Numbered from the stretch's first letter, positions 43,022-52,892 are shown. The stretch is DNA of 64,000 bases from Trinickia diaoshuihuensis (GCF_003390925.1 NZ_QUBS01000089.1:1-64000), one strand, 5' to 3'. A program made the numbers and translations. Notes: a model not told the origin generated them from the letters alone.

Positions 43022-43849
43022 TCAGTCGATCAGCTTGCCATCGGTTTCGTAGAACGGAAACGGGCCCTCGCCTTCGTCGACATAAGCATGATGCGTGACG
43101 AGGCCCGCGGCGGGGGTGTACTGATGCAGCGCGAAGGCGGGCGGTTCGAGCCGGAACGCCGACGGCGCGTCTTCTCGCAAGTCGAGCGCGACCTGATGCG
43201 CCGGCGCGGGCACCGCGACCGCGATCGTCCCGGCAAAGCGCGTGAAAATCGGCCGATGCACATGGCCGCAAATCACGCGCTCGACGTTCGGATGACGGCT
43301 CACGATGGCCGCGAGCCGTTCGGCCGAACCCGGGTCGAGCCGTTGGCGATCCATGTGTCCGATGCCCGAGATGAACGGCGGATGATGGAGGGCGAGTACG
43401 ACGTTCTTGCCTTGCGATGCCGCGAGTTGCGTGTCGAGCCATGCAAGGCGCGCCTCGCACAAATAGCCGGCCCCTTGCTGGGGCATTTGCGAATCGAGCG
43501 CGACGAGCCGCAGCGGGCCGACATCGACGGTGTAATGAATGAATTCACCGCCGGTGTGCAGATGAGCGTGATCGGAGAATACGTCGCGCAACGCTTGCCG
43601 GTCGTCGTGATTGCCCACGAGCAGGTAGACGGGCATCGTGAGCGGCGCGAGCAGTTTTTTGAGTGTCTCGTACTCTACGAGGGTGCCCAAATCGACGAGG
43701 TCGCCCGTGACCACGACGGCGTCCGGTTTCGGTTCGAGCGCGTTCAGGCGCGCGACGCAGCGCTCGAGGTAAGCCGCCGTGTCGACGCGCCGATAGGCCA
43801 GTGCGCCGGGGCGCTTGATGTGAAGGTCGCTGATTTGAGCGAGTAGCAT
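43022..43849 (-). CDS. Metallophosphodiesterase, class III cyclic nucleotide PDE / GpdQ-like
   Basis: 275 residues. All calcineurin-fold metal ligands are visible: DLH in QISDLHIKRP, GDLVD, GNHD, HHPP and GHVHRP. It should be a dinuclear metal enzyme cleaving phosphodiesters such as 3',5'-cAMP or glycerophosphodiesters. In this context it is the last gene after a LacI-regulated ABC importer. A role in breaking down an imported phosphodiester or organophosphate is therefore a reasonable inference, though cAMP hydrolysis (CpdA) remains possible. It lies 47 bases after the ABC ATPase gene. Confidence 0.87.
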   Translation of the reverse strand: MLLAQISDLHIKRPGALAYRRVDTAAYLERCVARLNALEPKPDAVVVTGDLVDLGTLVEYETLKKLLAPLTMPVYLLVGNHDDRQALRDVFSDHAHLHTGGEFIHYTVDVGPLRLVALDSQMPQQGAGYLCEARLAWLDTQLAASQGKNVVLALHHPPFISGIGHMDRQRLDPGSAERLAAIVSRHPNVERVICGHVHRPIFTRFAGTIAVAVPAPAHQVALDLREDAPSAFRLEPPAFALHQYTPAAGLVTHHAYVDEGEGPFPFYETDGKLID

Positions 43850-43896
43850 GTGTGAGTCCTGAGACTATGTTTATTTTTTGTCGATCGCGTGCATCT

Positions 43897-44895
43897 TCAA
43901 GGTAACGCGATCAATCCTTCCGGTGCAATTTCAATGCCGACCGCGGCACCGGGCGCCCACTCGCTGCGCCCGGCAACGTCGATGACGAGCGCCTCGGGCG
44001 CTGCGCCCGCCACTGTGACCCGCGTGCGTTCGCCGAGAAAAGAGACTGTTTCGACGATACCGCGCAGCGACGCGCCTTGCGGCTCCACGAGCCTACCATC
44101 CTCAGGCCGAAAAAAAACCTCCGCTTGCGAGCTGCCCGCGCCGCCCGGCCCGTATCCGACGAGCCGATTGATTGTTCCCACGAACTGCGCGACGGTGCGA
44201 TTGGCCGGACGATAATAGATCTCCCGCGGCGTGCCGATTTGTTCGATACGGCCCGCGCTCATGACGACGATGCGGTCGCCCAATTCCATCGCCTCGGCTT
44301 GATCGTGCGTGACGTAGACCGTCGTAACGCCGAGCCCGCGCAGCAGCGCGTTCATTTCACGGCGGAGCGTATCGCGCAAACGCGCGTCCAGCGCCGTCAG
44401 CGGCTCGTCCAGCAGCAGCACGCGCGGTTCGCGAGCCAGTGCCCGGGCGAGCGCCACGCGTTGCCGCTGGCCGCCCGAGAGTTGATGAATCGCTTTGTCC
44501 GCATGGGCCTCGAGCCGCATCAGTGCGAGCAACTCGTCGACGCGCCGGCGCGCGACCGCGGGATCGGCCTTCGCGATCTTCAGGCCGTAGCCGATATTGC
44601 CGCGCACGGTTAGGTTCGGAAAGAGCGCATAGCTTTGAAACACCATGCCGACTTGCCGCCGCTCGATCGGCAGGTGCGTAACGTCGTCCTCGCCGAAGCG
44701 GACAGTGCCGCCGGCGTCGGGCGCCTCGAGGCCCGCGACGATCCGCAGCGTCGTCGTCTTGCCGCAGCCCGATGGGCCGAGCAGAACGAGCGTTTCGCCG
44801 GCGCCGATCGACAGATCCAACGGTTCGAGCACGCGCGTGCCGTGAAAAGTTTTCGCACATTGCGTGAGCGCGATGGGAACGGGGGTGAAATTCAT
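43897..44895 (-). CDS. ABC importer ATP-binding subunit (PotA/PhnT-like)
   Basis: 332 residues starting MNFTPVPIALTQ. It has Walker A GPSGCGKTTT, Q-loop VGMVFQSYALFP, signature LSGGQRQRVALARAL, Walker B VLLLDEPLTALD and switch His in VYVTHDQAEAMELG. A C-terminal TOBE domain follows (FFRPEDGRLVEPQGASLRG). This is the spermidine/iron/2-aminoethylphosphonate importer class. It works with the two permeases and the binding protein encoded upstream on the same strand. Confidence 0.92.
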   Translation of the reverse strand: MNFTPVPIALTQCAKTFHGTRVLEPLDLSIGAGETLVLLGPSGCGKTTTLRIVAGLEAPDAGGTVRFGEDDVTHLPIERRQVGMVFQSYALFPNLTVRGNIGYGLKIAKADPAVARRRVDELLALMRLEAHADKAIHQLSGGQRQRVALARALAREPRVLLLDEPLTALDARLRDTLRREMNALLRGLGVTTVYVTHDQAEAMELGDRIVVMSAGRIEQIGTPREIYYRPANRTVAQFVGTINRLVGYGPGGAGSSQAEVFFRPEDGRLVEPQGASLRGIVETVSFLGERTRVTVAGAAPEALVIDVAGRSEWAPGAAVGIEIAPEGLIALP

Positions 44896-44914
44896 CTTCG
44901 AAGTGGGGCGAGAG

Positions 44915-45808
44915 TTAGTCGGCTTTGGCGTGCGGTTGCCGCGCCGCATCGGCGCGGCGCGTGAGTTCAACCTGGCCGCCGCCGAGGCGCTGCATCGCGA
45001 TGAGCAACGGCATCGTCATGGCGAAAAACAAGATCGTGTAGGCGCTGCCTACCTCGATGCGCAGCGACGCATAGGTATCGGCGAGACCCACGGGCAGCGT
45101 CTTCGTTTCGGGCGTGTGCAGCATCCAGGTCAGATTGAATTCGCCGATCGACAGCGTGACGACGGCGAGCGCGCCCGCGACGATGCCGGGCTTTAAATTG
45201 GGCAACACCACCGTGAAAAAGCGCTGTGCGAACGTGGCGCCCAGACTCGCGGCGCCTTCCTCGAGCGTGCGCAAATCGGCACTCGCCGCGACGGCCGCCA
45301 CCGAACGGACCATGAACGGCAGCGTGAACACGACGTGGCCGACGACGATGAAGGCGATGCTCATGCGAAACGCCGTGAAGCCGCCGTACACCACGATGAG
45401 CGCGAGCGCCGAGGCCAGCCCCGGCAGTGCGATCGGCAGCACGAGCAGTTCTTCGACGAGGCGCGCCCAGCGCGTTTTGCTGCGCGCGAGCGCATAGGCG
45501 GCCGGCACGCCGGTGACGAGCGTGATCGCGAGCGTGGCCGCGGCAACCTCGAGCGACAGGAACACCGAGCCGTGGTATTGCTCCCAGACTTGCGCGAGCC
45601 AACGCAGTGTGAGCCCGCTCGAAATGCCTCGAAAGTAGTTGACGGTGAGGCCCGCGAGCACCGACATGACGACGGGCACGACGAGAAACGCGCAAAGACC
45701 GAAGGTGACGAGCCATTGTCCGAGCGCGAGCAGGGTGCGCGGCGCGAACGGGCCGGTGTGCCTCGATACGCGGCGAGCGGCGGGCACGGTATCGGCGAGC
45801 CGATTCAT
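44915..45808 (-). CDS. ABC importer permease subunit 2
   Basis: 297 residues starting MNRLADTVPAARR. Six hydrophobic helices and the EAA loop EEGAASLGATFAQRFFTVVLPNLKPG, which contacts the ATPase, are present. This is the PotC/PhnV class of binding-protein-dependent permease. It starts 9 bases after the stop of permease 1. The frame is open further upstream but reads as non-protein there. Confidence 0.9.
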   Translation of the reverse strand: MNRLADTVPAARRVSRHTGPFAPRTLLALGQWLVTFGLCAFLVVPVVMSVLAGLTVNYFRGISSGLTLRWLAQVWEQYHGSVFLSLEVAAATLAITLVTGVPAAYALARSKTRWARLVEELLVLPIALPGLASALALIVVYGGFTAFRMSIAFIVVGHVVFTLPFMVRSVAAVAASADLRTLEEGAASLGATFAQRFFTVVLPNLKPGIVAGALAVVTLSIGEFNLTWMLHTPETKTLPVGLADTYASLRIEVGSAYTILFFAMTMPLLIAMQRLGGGQVELTRRADAARQPHAKAD

Positions 45809-45816
45809 GGCGGGCC

Positions 45817-46641
45817 TCACGCGGTGGCGGCGACGGCCGAGCCCGTCGCGCTGCGCGCAACGGCAAGGACGAGCCAGGTGACGATGCCGAGAATCACCGA
45901 GAGCCCGGCCGCCGTGATCATGTTCGCGTTCAACGTGAATTCCGTATATATGGTCATGGGCAAAACGTCGATATCGGTGGCGAGCGTAAAGGCGGTGCCG
46001 AACGCGCCCATGGCCGTGGCGAAGCAAATCGCGCCGGCCGCGACGAGTCCCGGCGCGAGCCCGGGCAAGACGACGTCGCGCATGATTTGCCACGGTGAGG
46101 CGCCGAGCGAGCGGGCCGCCTCTTCGAGCGACGGATCGAGCTTCGTCGCGGACGCCATGACCGTGACGATCACGCGCGGAATCGAAAAGTAGAGATAACC
46201 GAGAAACAGGCCCGTCATCGAATAGGCGAAGACCCAGCGATCGCCCGTGAGCTTCAGCGAGAGCGAGCCGATGAGCCCCTGCCGCCCGGCAAGCATGATC
46301 ACCATGAAGCCGACCACGACGCCCGGAAAGGCGAGCGGAAACGTGAGCAGCGCGACGAGGGTGCGCTTGCCTGGAAATTCGCGGCGCGCGAGCAGCAGGC
46401 CCGAGACGACCGACAGCACGAGCGTGGCGAGCGTGACGGCGGCCGATAGAGCGACGGTCGCGACGAGGCTATCGATATAGCGACCATTGGTCAGCAGCGC
46501 GTGGTAGGTGGCGATGGGGTGGCCGTTGCCGCTGACTTGAACGAGCACGGCGATCGGCAGCAGCCAAAATGCGATGAAGACGGCGAGTGCCGGCGCGATC
46601 AGAGCGATGCGCCAACGTAACGGAAACGTGATGTCATGCAT
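45817..46641 (-). CDS. ABC importer permease subunit 1
   Basis: 274 residues with six helices. The EAA loop is EEAARSLGASPWQIMRDVVLPGLAPG. This is the PotB/PhnU class. It forms the membrane channel with permease 2. It lies 122 bases downstream of the binding-protein gene; the gap shows no strong terminator. Confidence 0.9.
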   Translation of the reverse strand: MHDITFPLRWRIALIAPALAVFIAFWLLPIAVLVQVSGNGHPIATYHALLTNGRYIDSLVATVALSAAVTLATLVLSVVSGLLLARREFPGKRTLVALLTFPLAFPGVVVGFMVIMLAGRQGLIGSLSLKLTGDRWVFAYSMTGLFLGYLYFSIPRVIVTVMASATKLDPSLEEAARSLGASPWQIMRDVVLPGLAPGLVAAGAICFATAMGAFGTAFTLATDIDVLPMTIYTEFTLNANMITAAGLSVILGIVTWLVLAVARSATGSAVAATA

Positions 46642-46763
46642 GGTGATGACCGCGCATTAAAAGGCGGTTGCGATGGGGCGGATTGGCGCGCGCGGGGCGC
46701 GTGAGGCTCGAAGCCCGACGCGCGCCCATGCGTCATCCGGTGATGCTGGAGCGCGCTGAAAGC

Positions 46764-47807
46764 TTAGTGCACGGCCTTCAGATATTGCTCGCCAAAGGCC
46801 TGCTGCTTTTCCGCCATCGTGGCGAAATCGACGGGTTTGGCGCGCGCATAATCGCTCGCGGGCAAGAACTTGGCGGCCGCTTCCTTGCTCATGGCGCTTG
46901 CGCGAACGGGGCGCAAGTAGGCATTGGCCCAGACCTTTTGACCGTCGTCGGAAAGCACGAAGTCGAGCACCTTTTTGCCGTTGGCGTCATGCGGCGCGCC
47001 CTTGACTAGGCTCATCACGTACGGTACGGAAATCGTGCCTTCGGCGGGAATCACGAACTCGACGTTCGCGTGATCCTTGTACTTGGCGCGATAGGCGTCG
47101 AAGTCGTAGTCGAGCAAGATCGGAATTTCGCCCGAGAGCACGCGCGCATACGCGGTTTGCTTCGGTACGATCGGCTGATTGGCCTTCAGTTTGGCGAACC
47201 AGTCGAGGCCTGGCTTGAAATTCTCGAGCGAGCCGCCGAGCGCGAGATTCACGGCAACGGCGCCGGCGTAACCGACGAACGCGCTCGACGGATCGAGGTA
47301 CCCGACCATGCCTTTGTACTCGGGCTTGAGCAGATCGGCCCACGTGCGCGGGACGGGTTTACCTTCGAGCGCGTCTTTGTTGACGAAGAAGCCGAGCGTG
47401 CCCGAATGGATGGCGAACCAGTAGCCTTGCGGGTCTTTTAGATCGGCGGGGATGTCGTCCCAGTGGGCGGGCTTGTACGGCTGAATCACACCCTTGTCTT
47501 TCGCTTGGAAGGCAGAGGACACGCCGAGATAGACGACGTCGGCAACGGGGCTCTTTTGCTCCGCGATCAATTGAGCGATCGCTTGACCCGAGTTCTTGTT
47601 ATCGGACGGCACGCGGATGCCGGTCTTGTCTTGAATGGCTTTCAGCTCGCTGGCCCAATCGGCCCATTCGGGCGGGCAGTTGTAGCAGATCGCCGTTTGC
47701 TCGGCGTGTGCCGTCGTGGCGAAGGTGCCGGTCAGGGCGACGAGCGCGCCGGCGATGGCGGCCAGTCGGGCGACGCGTGCGCGAAGGCTGGGTGTGCGAC
47801 GTGACAC
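46764..47807 (-). CDS. ABC importer periplasmic substrate-binding protein
   Basis: 347 residues. A long Sec signal peptide (RLAAIAGALVALTGTFATTAHA) ends near AHA-E. The mature start AICYNCPPEWADWASEL carries a CYNC pair. The rest is a family-1 solute-binding fold (ADVVYLGVSSAFQAK, WFAIHSGTLGFFVNKDAL, LPASDYARAKPVDF). This class binds Fe3+, polyamines, sulfonates or phosphonates. With a PotA-type ATPase and a phosphodiesterase, an organophosphate or phosphonate ligand is likely but unproven. The LacI gene lies 102 bases upstream. Confidence 0.88.
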   Translation of the reverse strand: MSRRTPSLRARVARLAAIAGALVALTGTFATTAHAEQTAICYNCPPEWADWASELKAIQDKTGIRVPSDNKNSGQAIAQLIAEQKSPVADVVYLGVSSAFQAKDKGVIQPYKPAHWDDIPADLKDPQGYWFAIHSGTLGFFVNKDALEGKPVPRTWADLLKPEYKGMVGYLDPSSAFVGYAGAVAVNLALGGSLENFKPGLDWFAKLKANQPIVPKQTAYARVLSGEIPILLDYDFDAYRAKYKDHANVEFVIPAEGTISVPYVMSLVKGAPHDANGKKVLDFVLSDDGQKVWANAYLRPVRASAMSKEAAAKFLPASDYARAKPVDFATMAEKQQAFGEQYLKAVH

Positions 47808-47909
47808 TTGAAGTCTCCTTGCGGGACGATAAAGGGCGGAATGGAACGTCGTGGAAATGCTGCACCGGCCTTGCGAGGCCAGTGCGGAAACCAGCGGATG
47901 CCCCGGTGC

Positions 47910-48953
47910 TTACGCGGCGGGATGCGCGGAATGGGCGGCGTCCGACGCGCCAGAGAGCGCGGCGATCGTCGCGCCTTTGCGCAACATATGGGGCAAAGTG
48001 AGGGAGAGCGATTCGCCGTCGTCGGCGCCTTCGATGCGGGCCATCAGGCGCCGCCAGGCGGCGCAGCCGATCTCGCGGTTCGGCGTGCCGATGCTTGCGA
48101 GGGGCGGCGAGAGCAATTCGCCCATCGCGAGCCCGTCGAAGCCGAGAATCGACATGTCGCCCGGCACGTCGTAGCGGGCGCGGCGCAGGCCGCGCATGAC
48201 GACCATGGCGAGCAGGTCGTTGCTGCAAAAGAGGGCGGTGGGGCGCGATGCGCCGGCCGTCAAGTGAGCGAGGACGGCCGGTGCGAGTTCGTCGGCGTTG
48301 AAGTCGACTTCGAGCGCGGGGGCGGGCGTAAGCCCAGCCTGCGTCATGGCTTCCGCGTAGCCGCGGTAACGCAACCGCGCGCGGTCGGACTCGGCGAGCG
48401 TGCCGGCCAGCATGAGGATGCGCTCGTGACCGTGCTCGATCAGCATGCGCACGCCGTCATAGGCGGCTCGGCGGTTATCGACCGAAACCGACGGGCGCCG
48501 CACCGTGTCGTTGTGCATCAGGACGTACTGTTTGCCGTCGCGGTCTAGCTCGTCGAGCAACGGATGCGTGTCGGCGTCGGCGACGGTAAGGATCAGGCCC
48601 TCGACGCGCTGGGCGAGCAGCGTTTCGATCGCGTGACGCTCGCGCGCGGCGTCGTATTGCGTCGTCATCAGCATGAGCCGATAACCCTGCGCCGCGGCCA
48701 ACTCGTCGATTCCTTGCAGGCACTCCGCGAATACCGGGTTCGCGAGCGTGGGCAGCACGACGCCGATGAGACGCGTGCGCTCGCCGCGCAGTTGCCGCCC
48801 GAGCGGGCTCGGGCTGAACTGCAGCGCTTCGATCGCCTCACGGATCTTCGCGAGCGTGACGCGATTGACCGTATGCGGCGCATTGATCGCGCGAGACACC
48901 GTCGCGATGGAAAAGCCGGCGTACGCGGCTACATCCTTGATCGTATGTTTCAT
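47910..48953 (-). CDS. LacI-family transcriptional repressor
   Basis: 347 residues starting MKHTIKDVAAYAGFSIATVSRAIN, the LacI helix-turn-helix. The hinge helix (SPLGRQLRGERT) and a periplasmic-binding-protein-like ligand domain follow (IGVVLPTLANPVFAECLQGI, ALFCSNDLLAMVVMRGL, SILGFDGLAMGELLSPPLASI). It is first in line before the importer genes on the same strand. A LacI-type palindrome sits 32 bases upstream of its start, so it probably represses itself and perhaps the importer. Confidence 0.92.
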   Translation of the reverse strand: MKHTIKDVAAYAGFSIATVSRAINAPHTVNRVTLAKIREAIEALQFSPSPLGRQLRGERTRLIGVVLPTLANPVFAECLQGIDELAAAQGYRLMLMTTQYDAARERHAIETLLAQRVEGLILTVADADTHPLLDELDRDGKQYVLMHNDTVRRPSVSVDNRRAAYDGVRMLIEHGHERILMLAGTLAESDRARLRYRGYAEAMTQAGLTPAPALEVDFNADELAPAVLAHLTAGASRPTALFCSNDLLAMVVMRGLRRARYDVPGDMSILGFDGLAMGELLSPPLASIGTPNREIGCAAWRRLMARIEGADDGESLSLTLPHMLRKGATIAALSGASDAAHSAHPAA

Positions 48954-48984
48954 TGCTGTCTGTGCAGTCCGGTAGTGCTGGGCC

Positions 48985-48998
48985 TGAAAACGTTTACA
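48985..48998. promoter_or_regulatory. Candidate LacI-family operator
   Basis: TGAAAACGTTTACA is a near-perfect palindrome (12 of 14 positions) centred on CG, the form bound by LacI/PurR-type proteins. It lies 32 bases upstream of the LacI start. Confidence 0.6.
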
Positions 48999-49194
48999 CG
49001 GCAACGATTATCCGTGTCGATTATGACTGACCTATGACGTTTTTGCTCGATATTTGGGCTGAAAAAAATGTTTTCTTAGCTTGGCTCAACATCCGAGGCT
49101 GGGCATAATCGGTCGCGATCGGGTGCCGGCCGGCTGGCCCGCGCCCGGATTTCTCCTCATTTTCCGCAACCTGAAGAAAGAAAAGGATCGACGC

Positions 49195-50025
49195 GTGAGC
49201 CTTTGGTTTTTGTTTTTTCTAAGCGTCCTGCAGGGCGTCACCGAACTGTTCCCGGTCAGCAGCTTGGGGCATACGTTGCTCGCGCCCGCGCTGCTGGGCA
49301 TCCATATCGACAAGCATGCGCCGCAGTTGATCCCGTTCCTGGTTGCGTTGCATTTGGGCACGGCCCTTGCTCTGCTGTGGTACTTCCGCAAGCGCTGGAT
49401 CGCGCTGATCTCGGGCTGGTTCGGCTCGCTGGCCGGCCGGCGCAGCGAGGAAGGCCACATGATGTGGGCGCTCATCATCGGGACGATTCCGGCCGGGCTC
49501 GTCGGCCTGGTGCTCGAAAAGCGGCTCGAGCGCGTTTTTCATGATTTGCGGATCGTGGCATTGGCGCTCGTCGTGAACGGCTTGCTGCTTTGGTTCGGCG
49601 ACCGGCTGCAACGCTCGCGCGCGCACCGGCCGCCCGAGAAGCTGACGTTTAAGCAAGCGTTCCTCGTGGGGCTCGCGCAGATCGGTGCGCTGATTCCGGG
49701 TTTCTCGCGCAGCGGTTTGACGATGATCGCGGGCAATGCCGCCGGCCTGACGGCTGAGAGCGCGGCCGAGTTCGCCTTCTTGCTGGGTACGCCGATCATT
49801 TTCGCGGCCGGGCTGTTGGAAATTCCGAAACTCTTCCGCGCACCGGGGCTGGTTGGCGATGCGCTGCTGGGCGGCGTGTTGACTGCGATCGCCGCTTACC
49901 TGAGCGTGCGCTTCTTGATGCGCTACTTCGAAGGACGCGGCCGCCTGGCCTCGTTCGGCATCTATTGCATCGTCGCCGGCCTCGCTTGCTTCGCCTGGTT
50001 CGTCACGCACGGGCAGCCGGTTTGA
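49195..50025 (+). CDS. uppP: Undecaprenyl-diphosphate phosphatase UppP (BacA)
   Basis: 276 residues from a GTG start ([23 protein letters not shown]) with AAGGA 10 bases upstream; the open frame extends further back but is not protein-like. Both BacA signature regions are visible: the [15 protein letters not shown] block and the [15 protein letters not shown] block with catalytic Glu, Ser and Arg. It recycles the lipid carrier undecaprenyl phosphate for peptidoglycan and polysaccharide synthesis and confers bacitracin tolerance. Eight hydrophobic helices are present. The usual PVSSTGH reads PVSSLGH here. Confidence 0.93.
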   Translation: MSLWFLFFLSVLQGVTELFPVSSLGHTLLAPALLGIHIDKHAPQLIPFLVALHLGTALALLWYFRKRWIALISGWFGSLAGRRSEEGHMMWALIIGTIPAGLVGLVLEKRLERVFHDLRIVALALVVNGLLLWFGDRLQRSRAHRPPEKLTFKQAFLVGLAQIGALIPGFSRSGLTMIAGNAAGLTAESAAEFAFLLGTPIIFAAGLLEIPKLFRAPGLVGDALLGGVLTAIAAYLSVRFLMRYFEGRGRLASFGIYCIVAGLACFAWFVTHGQPV

Positions 50026-50055
50026 TCGCGCTTCGCTTGGGTGCGGGGGATCGAG

Positions 50056-50061
50056 TATAAT
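50056..50061 (+). promoter_or_regulatory. Candidate -10 element for tRNA-Arg
   Basis: A perfect TATAAT lies 73 bases before the tRNA. The -35 position is not clearly matched. Confidence 0.4.
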
Positions 50062-50134
50062 TCCGGCCCCCGGCCTCGCGTGACCGGCGCATCGCTCCTC
50101 GGCGCTATTCGGCGTCGTACAATCACGCCTTCGC

Positions 50135-50209
50135 CTCCCCATAGTTCAACGGATAGAACACGGGTCTTCTAAACCTGAAATCGAGGTTCGATTCCTCGTG
50201 GGGGGGCCA
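50135..50209 (+). tRNA. tRNA-Arg (anticodon TCT), CCA encoded
   Basis: It folds as a full cloverleaf. The acceptor CTCCCCA pairs with TGGGGGG, the D-arm is GTTC/GAAC, the anticodon stem is CGGGT/ACCTG around loop CTTCTAA (anticodon TCT), and the T-arm is CGAGG-TTCGATT-CCTCG. Discriminator G and CCA are encoded. The first base pair is C-G rather than the usual G-C. tRNA genes are common integration targets, and an accessory-looking stretch follows, but I found no second copy of the 3' end in this window. Confidence 0.9.
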
Positions 50210-50429
50210 ATTCCGCCCCTAACGTTTCCCTCGTCTACCAAGATTCCAAGCCAGACGTGGAAGCGAAATCATGCCGACGGCGTGATCTGCCTAATCGAGA
50301 AAGCTCGAGCGTCAGAGCCGCGTCCCACTATCTGACTCTCTGCCTAGCAGCCCGGCGTCGACGTATGACGACTTGGCGACACGTTCTTGCATCGTATTTC
50401 CATAATTTTGCCCGCTGCCTATTTGTCTG

Positions 50430-52892
50430 ATGAAAGACCGGGCAAGCATTCTTTCTCACGAAATGGGGGATGCAATGGGATGTAAAGCAAGGATGGCGTT
50501 GCCGATTCGGCCAAAATTACTGACGGTCGCGCTGGCGGCACTATATGGGGCCGCGCCACTGGCGCATGCCGGCGTTCTGCCTAGCGGCGGCCAGTTCGTG
50601 GCGGGCAGTGGTTCCATCAATAGTGCCGGCAACTCGCTGACGATCAACCAAACGTCAGGGCGCGGTGTCATCGACTGGAAGAGTTTCTCGATCGGCAGCG
50701 GCAATCGCGTCGACGTCAACAACGGCACGGGCGCCACGTTGAACCGAGTGACGGGCGGGGAGATGTCGACGATCCTAGGCACGCTGAGTTCGACCGGCAG
50801 CGTCTATCTAATCAATCCGCAAGGCATCGTGGTGGGCAAGAGCGGGGTGGTGTCGACTGGCGGCCGCTTCGTCGCCAGTACGCTCGATGCCGACAATGCG
50901 TCGTTCATGAACGGCGGCCCGTTGACGCTGAGCGGTTCGTCTAAAGCGTGGGTGGTGAACCTGGGTCAGATTGGCTCGACCAACGGCGACGTGTTCCTCG
51001 TTGCGGCGAAGGAGGTCGACAACGTAGGGACCGTCAGCGCGCCGCACGGCACGGCGGAGTTCGCGGCGGGGCAGCGGGTGCTGCTGCAAGACTCGTCGAA
51101 CGGACAGCAAGTGTTCGTGCAGTTGGGCAGCGCGGGAAAGGTGGTCAACGAAGGCGTGATCAACGCGGCGCAAATCGGTTTGCAAGCGGCCGACGGGAAC
51201 GTCTATGCGTTCGCGGGCGAGCATCAAGCGATTCGTGCGACGGGCACGGCCACGCGAGACGGACGCGTTTGGCTCGTCGCCGACGGTGGTTCGGTCACGC
51301 TCAAGGGCACGTTGAAGGCGACGAATGCCGACGGCAGCGGCGGCACAGTCGATACCGTTGCGCGCAATCTATATTTCTGCGGCTGCGTGCCGACGGTATC
51401 GGCGGGCATCTGGAATATCACGACGCCGAGCCTAACGATCGGCGACACCGCCGCACTTTCATTCTCACGCAGCTTGAATGCCGGAACGTCGATCAATTTG
51501 ACTACGACGGGCGGTGCCGGTCATACGGGCGATATCGCAGTCGCCTCGAACATCGGCTGGAACGGCGCCGCTTCACTCGACTTGAACGCATATCGTTCGG
51601 TGAACGTCGGCAAGGGCGTAACGATCAAGAACCAAGGTAGCGGCAATCTGACGCTGCGGGCCGATGCAACGGCGATCGACAACGGGGGCAGCGTTCTAAA
51701 TAGCGGCACGGTGGATTGGTCGAAGAGCGCCGGCATCGTCGGTACCTATTACGACATGAACGGCAGCTACACCCCGGGCACGTTGCTGTCCAATGCATCG
51801 TGGACAGCGCCGGAATACAGTGGGCTGGTGACGCAAATCACGGAATATCGACTCGTCAATTCATTGGCGGACTTGAAGAAAGTGTCGGCCAATCTGGCAG
51901 GCAACTACGCGCTGGGCAAGGACATCGACGCCAGCGCGACGAGCGACGGTTCGTACGTGCCCATCGGCGGCGGCAACACGGCGTTCACCGGTCAATTCGA
52001 CGGACAAGGCCATACGATCAGTTCAATAACGGTGCTGGGGCAAAACGCGCCAACGTTAGGTTTGTTCGGAACCTTGGGCAAGAGCGCCGTCGTGCGTCAC
52101 TTGAACGTGGACGGTAGCGTCGCAAACACCAAGCCCGACTCCGCGCCCTCTCTGACCGGTGAAGAGGGAATTTTGGCCGGTGAGAACGATGGAACGATCG
52201 TGGGCGTCACCACGTCGGGCTCAATCAGTCAGGCTGGCCCTACCTGGGACAATCTTTTCAATGATTCCACGGTCGTCGGTGGGCTCGTAGGGGAGAACCG
52301 TGGAACGATCTCACGCTCGTCGAGCAATGCGGCGGTTACGTTTGGCGGGGCCGGAGGAGGAGGGCTCGTTGGCGAAAACAACGGCGTTATCGACCAGTCG
52401 TACGCCGCAGGGTCGGTGACCGGAAATGGATGGAGCTACGAAACCGTCATCGGGGGCCTCGTCGGCATCAACGATGCGACGATTACGCGCTCGTACGCAA
52501 CAGGTGCCACGGTCAACGCGGCGTTCATAAGCCTATCCGGGGCGGGAGGGCTCGTGGGTGCGAACCACGGGACGGTCAGCCAGTCCTTCGCCAGCGGCCC
52601 AGTGGCAACCACCGCTATGCCGATGGTAGGAGACGTCGTCGGTGGCGGTATCGCAGGGACGAATAGCGGCACCATTGCAGCAGACGTGTATTGGAACATG
52701 GATACCACGGGTGCTTCGACAAGCCTCTATCCCCTTTACAACGACGACAGCCCATCGTATGCGATCGGCCTCACCACTACCCAAATGAGCACCCCCTCAT
52801 CGTTCGTCGGCTGGAACTTCGGCCCGGGCGGTATCTGGGCGATGCCGGCGGGCGCGACTCACCCGGTGCTTGCTTGGCAGCTCTCGCATTGA
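50430..52892 (+). CDS. Filamentous-haemagglutinin-type exoprotein (TPS domain plus GLUG repeats)
   Basis: 820 residues from the longest start. The internal ATG at 50475, preceded by GGGGGA, is a strong alternative. The signal peptide is LLTVALAALYGAAPLAHAG. The two-partner-secretion domain follows, with TINQTSGRGVIDWKSFSIG, the N-x-x-G-x-I motif as NPQGIVVGKSG, and VFLVAAKEVDN. The C-terminal half has several GLUG-type repeats (GGLVGENRGTISRS, GGLVGENNGVIDQS, GGLVGINDATITRS, GGLVGANHGTVSQS). Such proteins form beta-helices at the cell surface and act as adhesins. They need an outer-membrane TpsB/FhaC partner, and none is in this window. Base composition is lower in GC than the neighbours. Confidence 0.9.
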   Translation: MKDRASILSHEMGDAMGCKARMALPIRPKLLTVALAALYGAAPLAHAGVLPSGGQFVAGSGSINSAGNSLTINQTSGRGVIDWKSFSIGSGNRVDVNNGTGATLNRVTGGEMSTILGTLSSTGSVYLINPQGIVVGKSGVVSTGGRFVASTLDADNASFMNGGPLTLSGSSKAWVVNLGQIGSTNGDVFLVAAKEVDNVGTVSAPHGTAEFAAGQRVLLQDSSNGQQVFVQLGSAGKVVNEGVINAAQIGLQAADGNVYAFAGEHQAIRATGTATRDGRVWLVADGGSVTLKGTLKATNADGSGGTVDTVARNLYFCGCVPTVSAGIWNITTPSLTIGDTAALSFSRSLNAGTSINLTTTGGAGHTGDIAVASNIGWNGAASLDLNAYRSVNVGKGVTIKNQGSGNLTLRADATAIDNGGSVLNSGTVDWSKSAGIVGTYYDMNGSYTPGTLLSNASWTAPEYSGLVTQITEYRLVNSLADLKKVSANLAGNYALGKDIDASATSDGSYVPIGGGNTAFTGQFDGQGHTISSITVLGQNAPTLGLFGTLGKSAVVRHLNVDGSVANTKPDSAPSLTGEEGILAGENDGTIVGVTTSGSISQAGPTWDNLFNDSTVVGGLVGENRGTISRSSSNAAVTFGGAGGGGLVGENNGVIDQSYAAGSVTGNGWSYETVIGGLVGINDATITRSYATGATVNAAFISLSGAGGLVGANHGTVSQSFASGPVATTAMPMVGDVVGGGIAGTNSGTIAADVYWNMDTTGASTSLYPLYNDDSPSYAIGLTTTQMSTPSSFVGWNFGPGGIWAMPAGATHPVLAWQLSH

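Noticed and set aside
50187-50209. Possible attachment site at the 3' end of tRNA-Arg
   Set aside because: I found no second copy of this sequence and no integrase gene in the window, so no mobile element is claimed.
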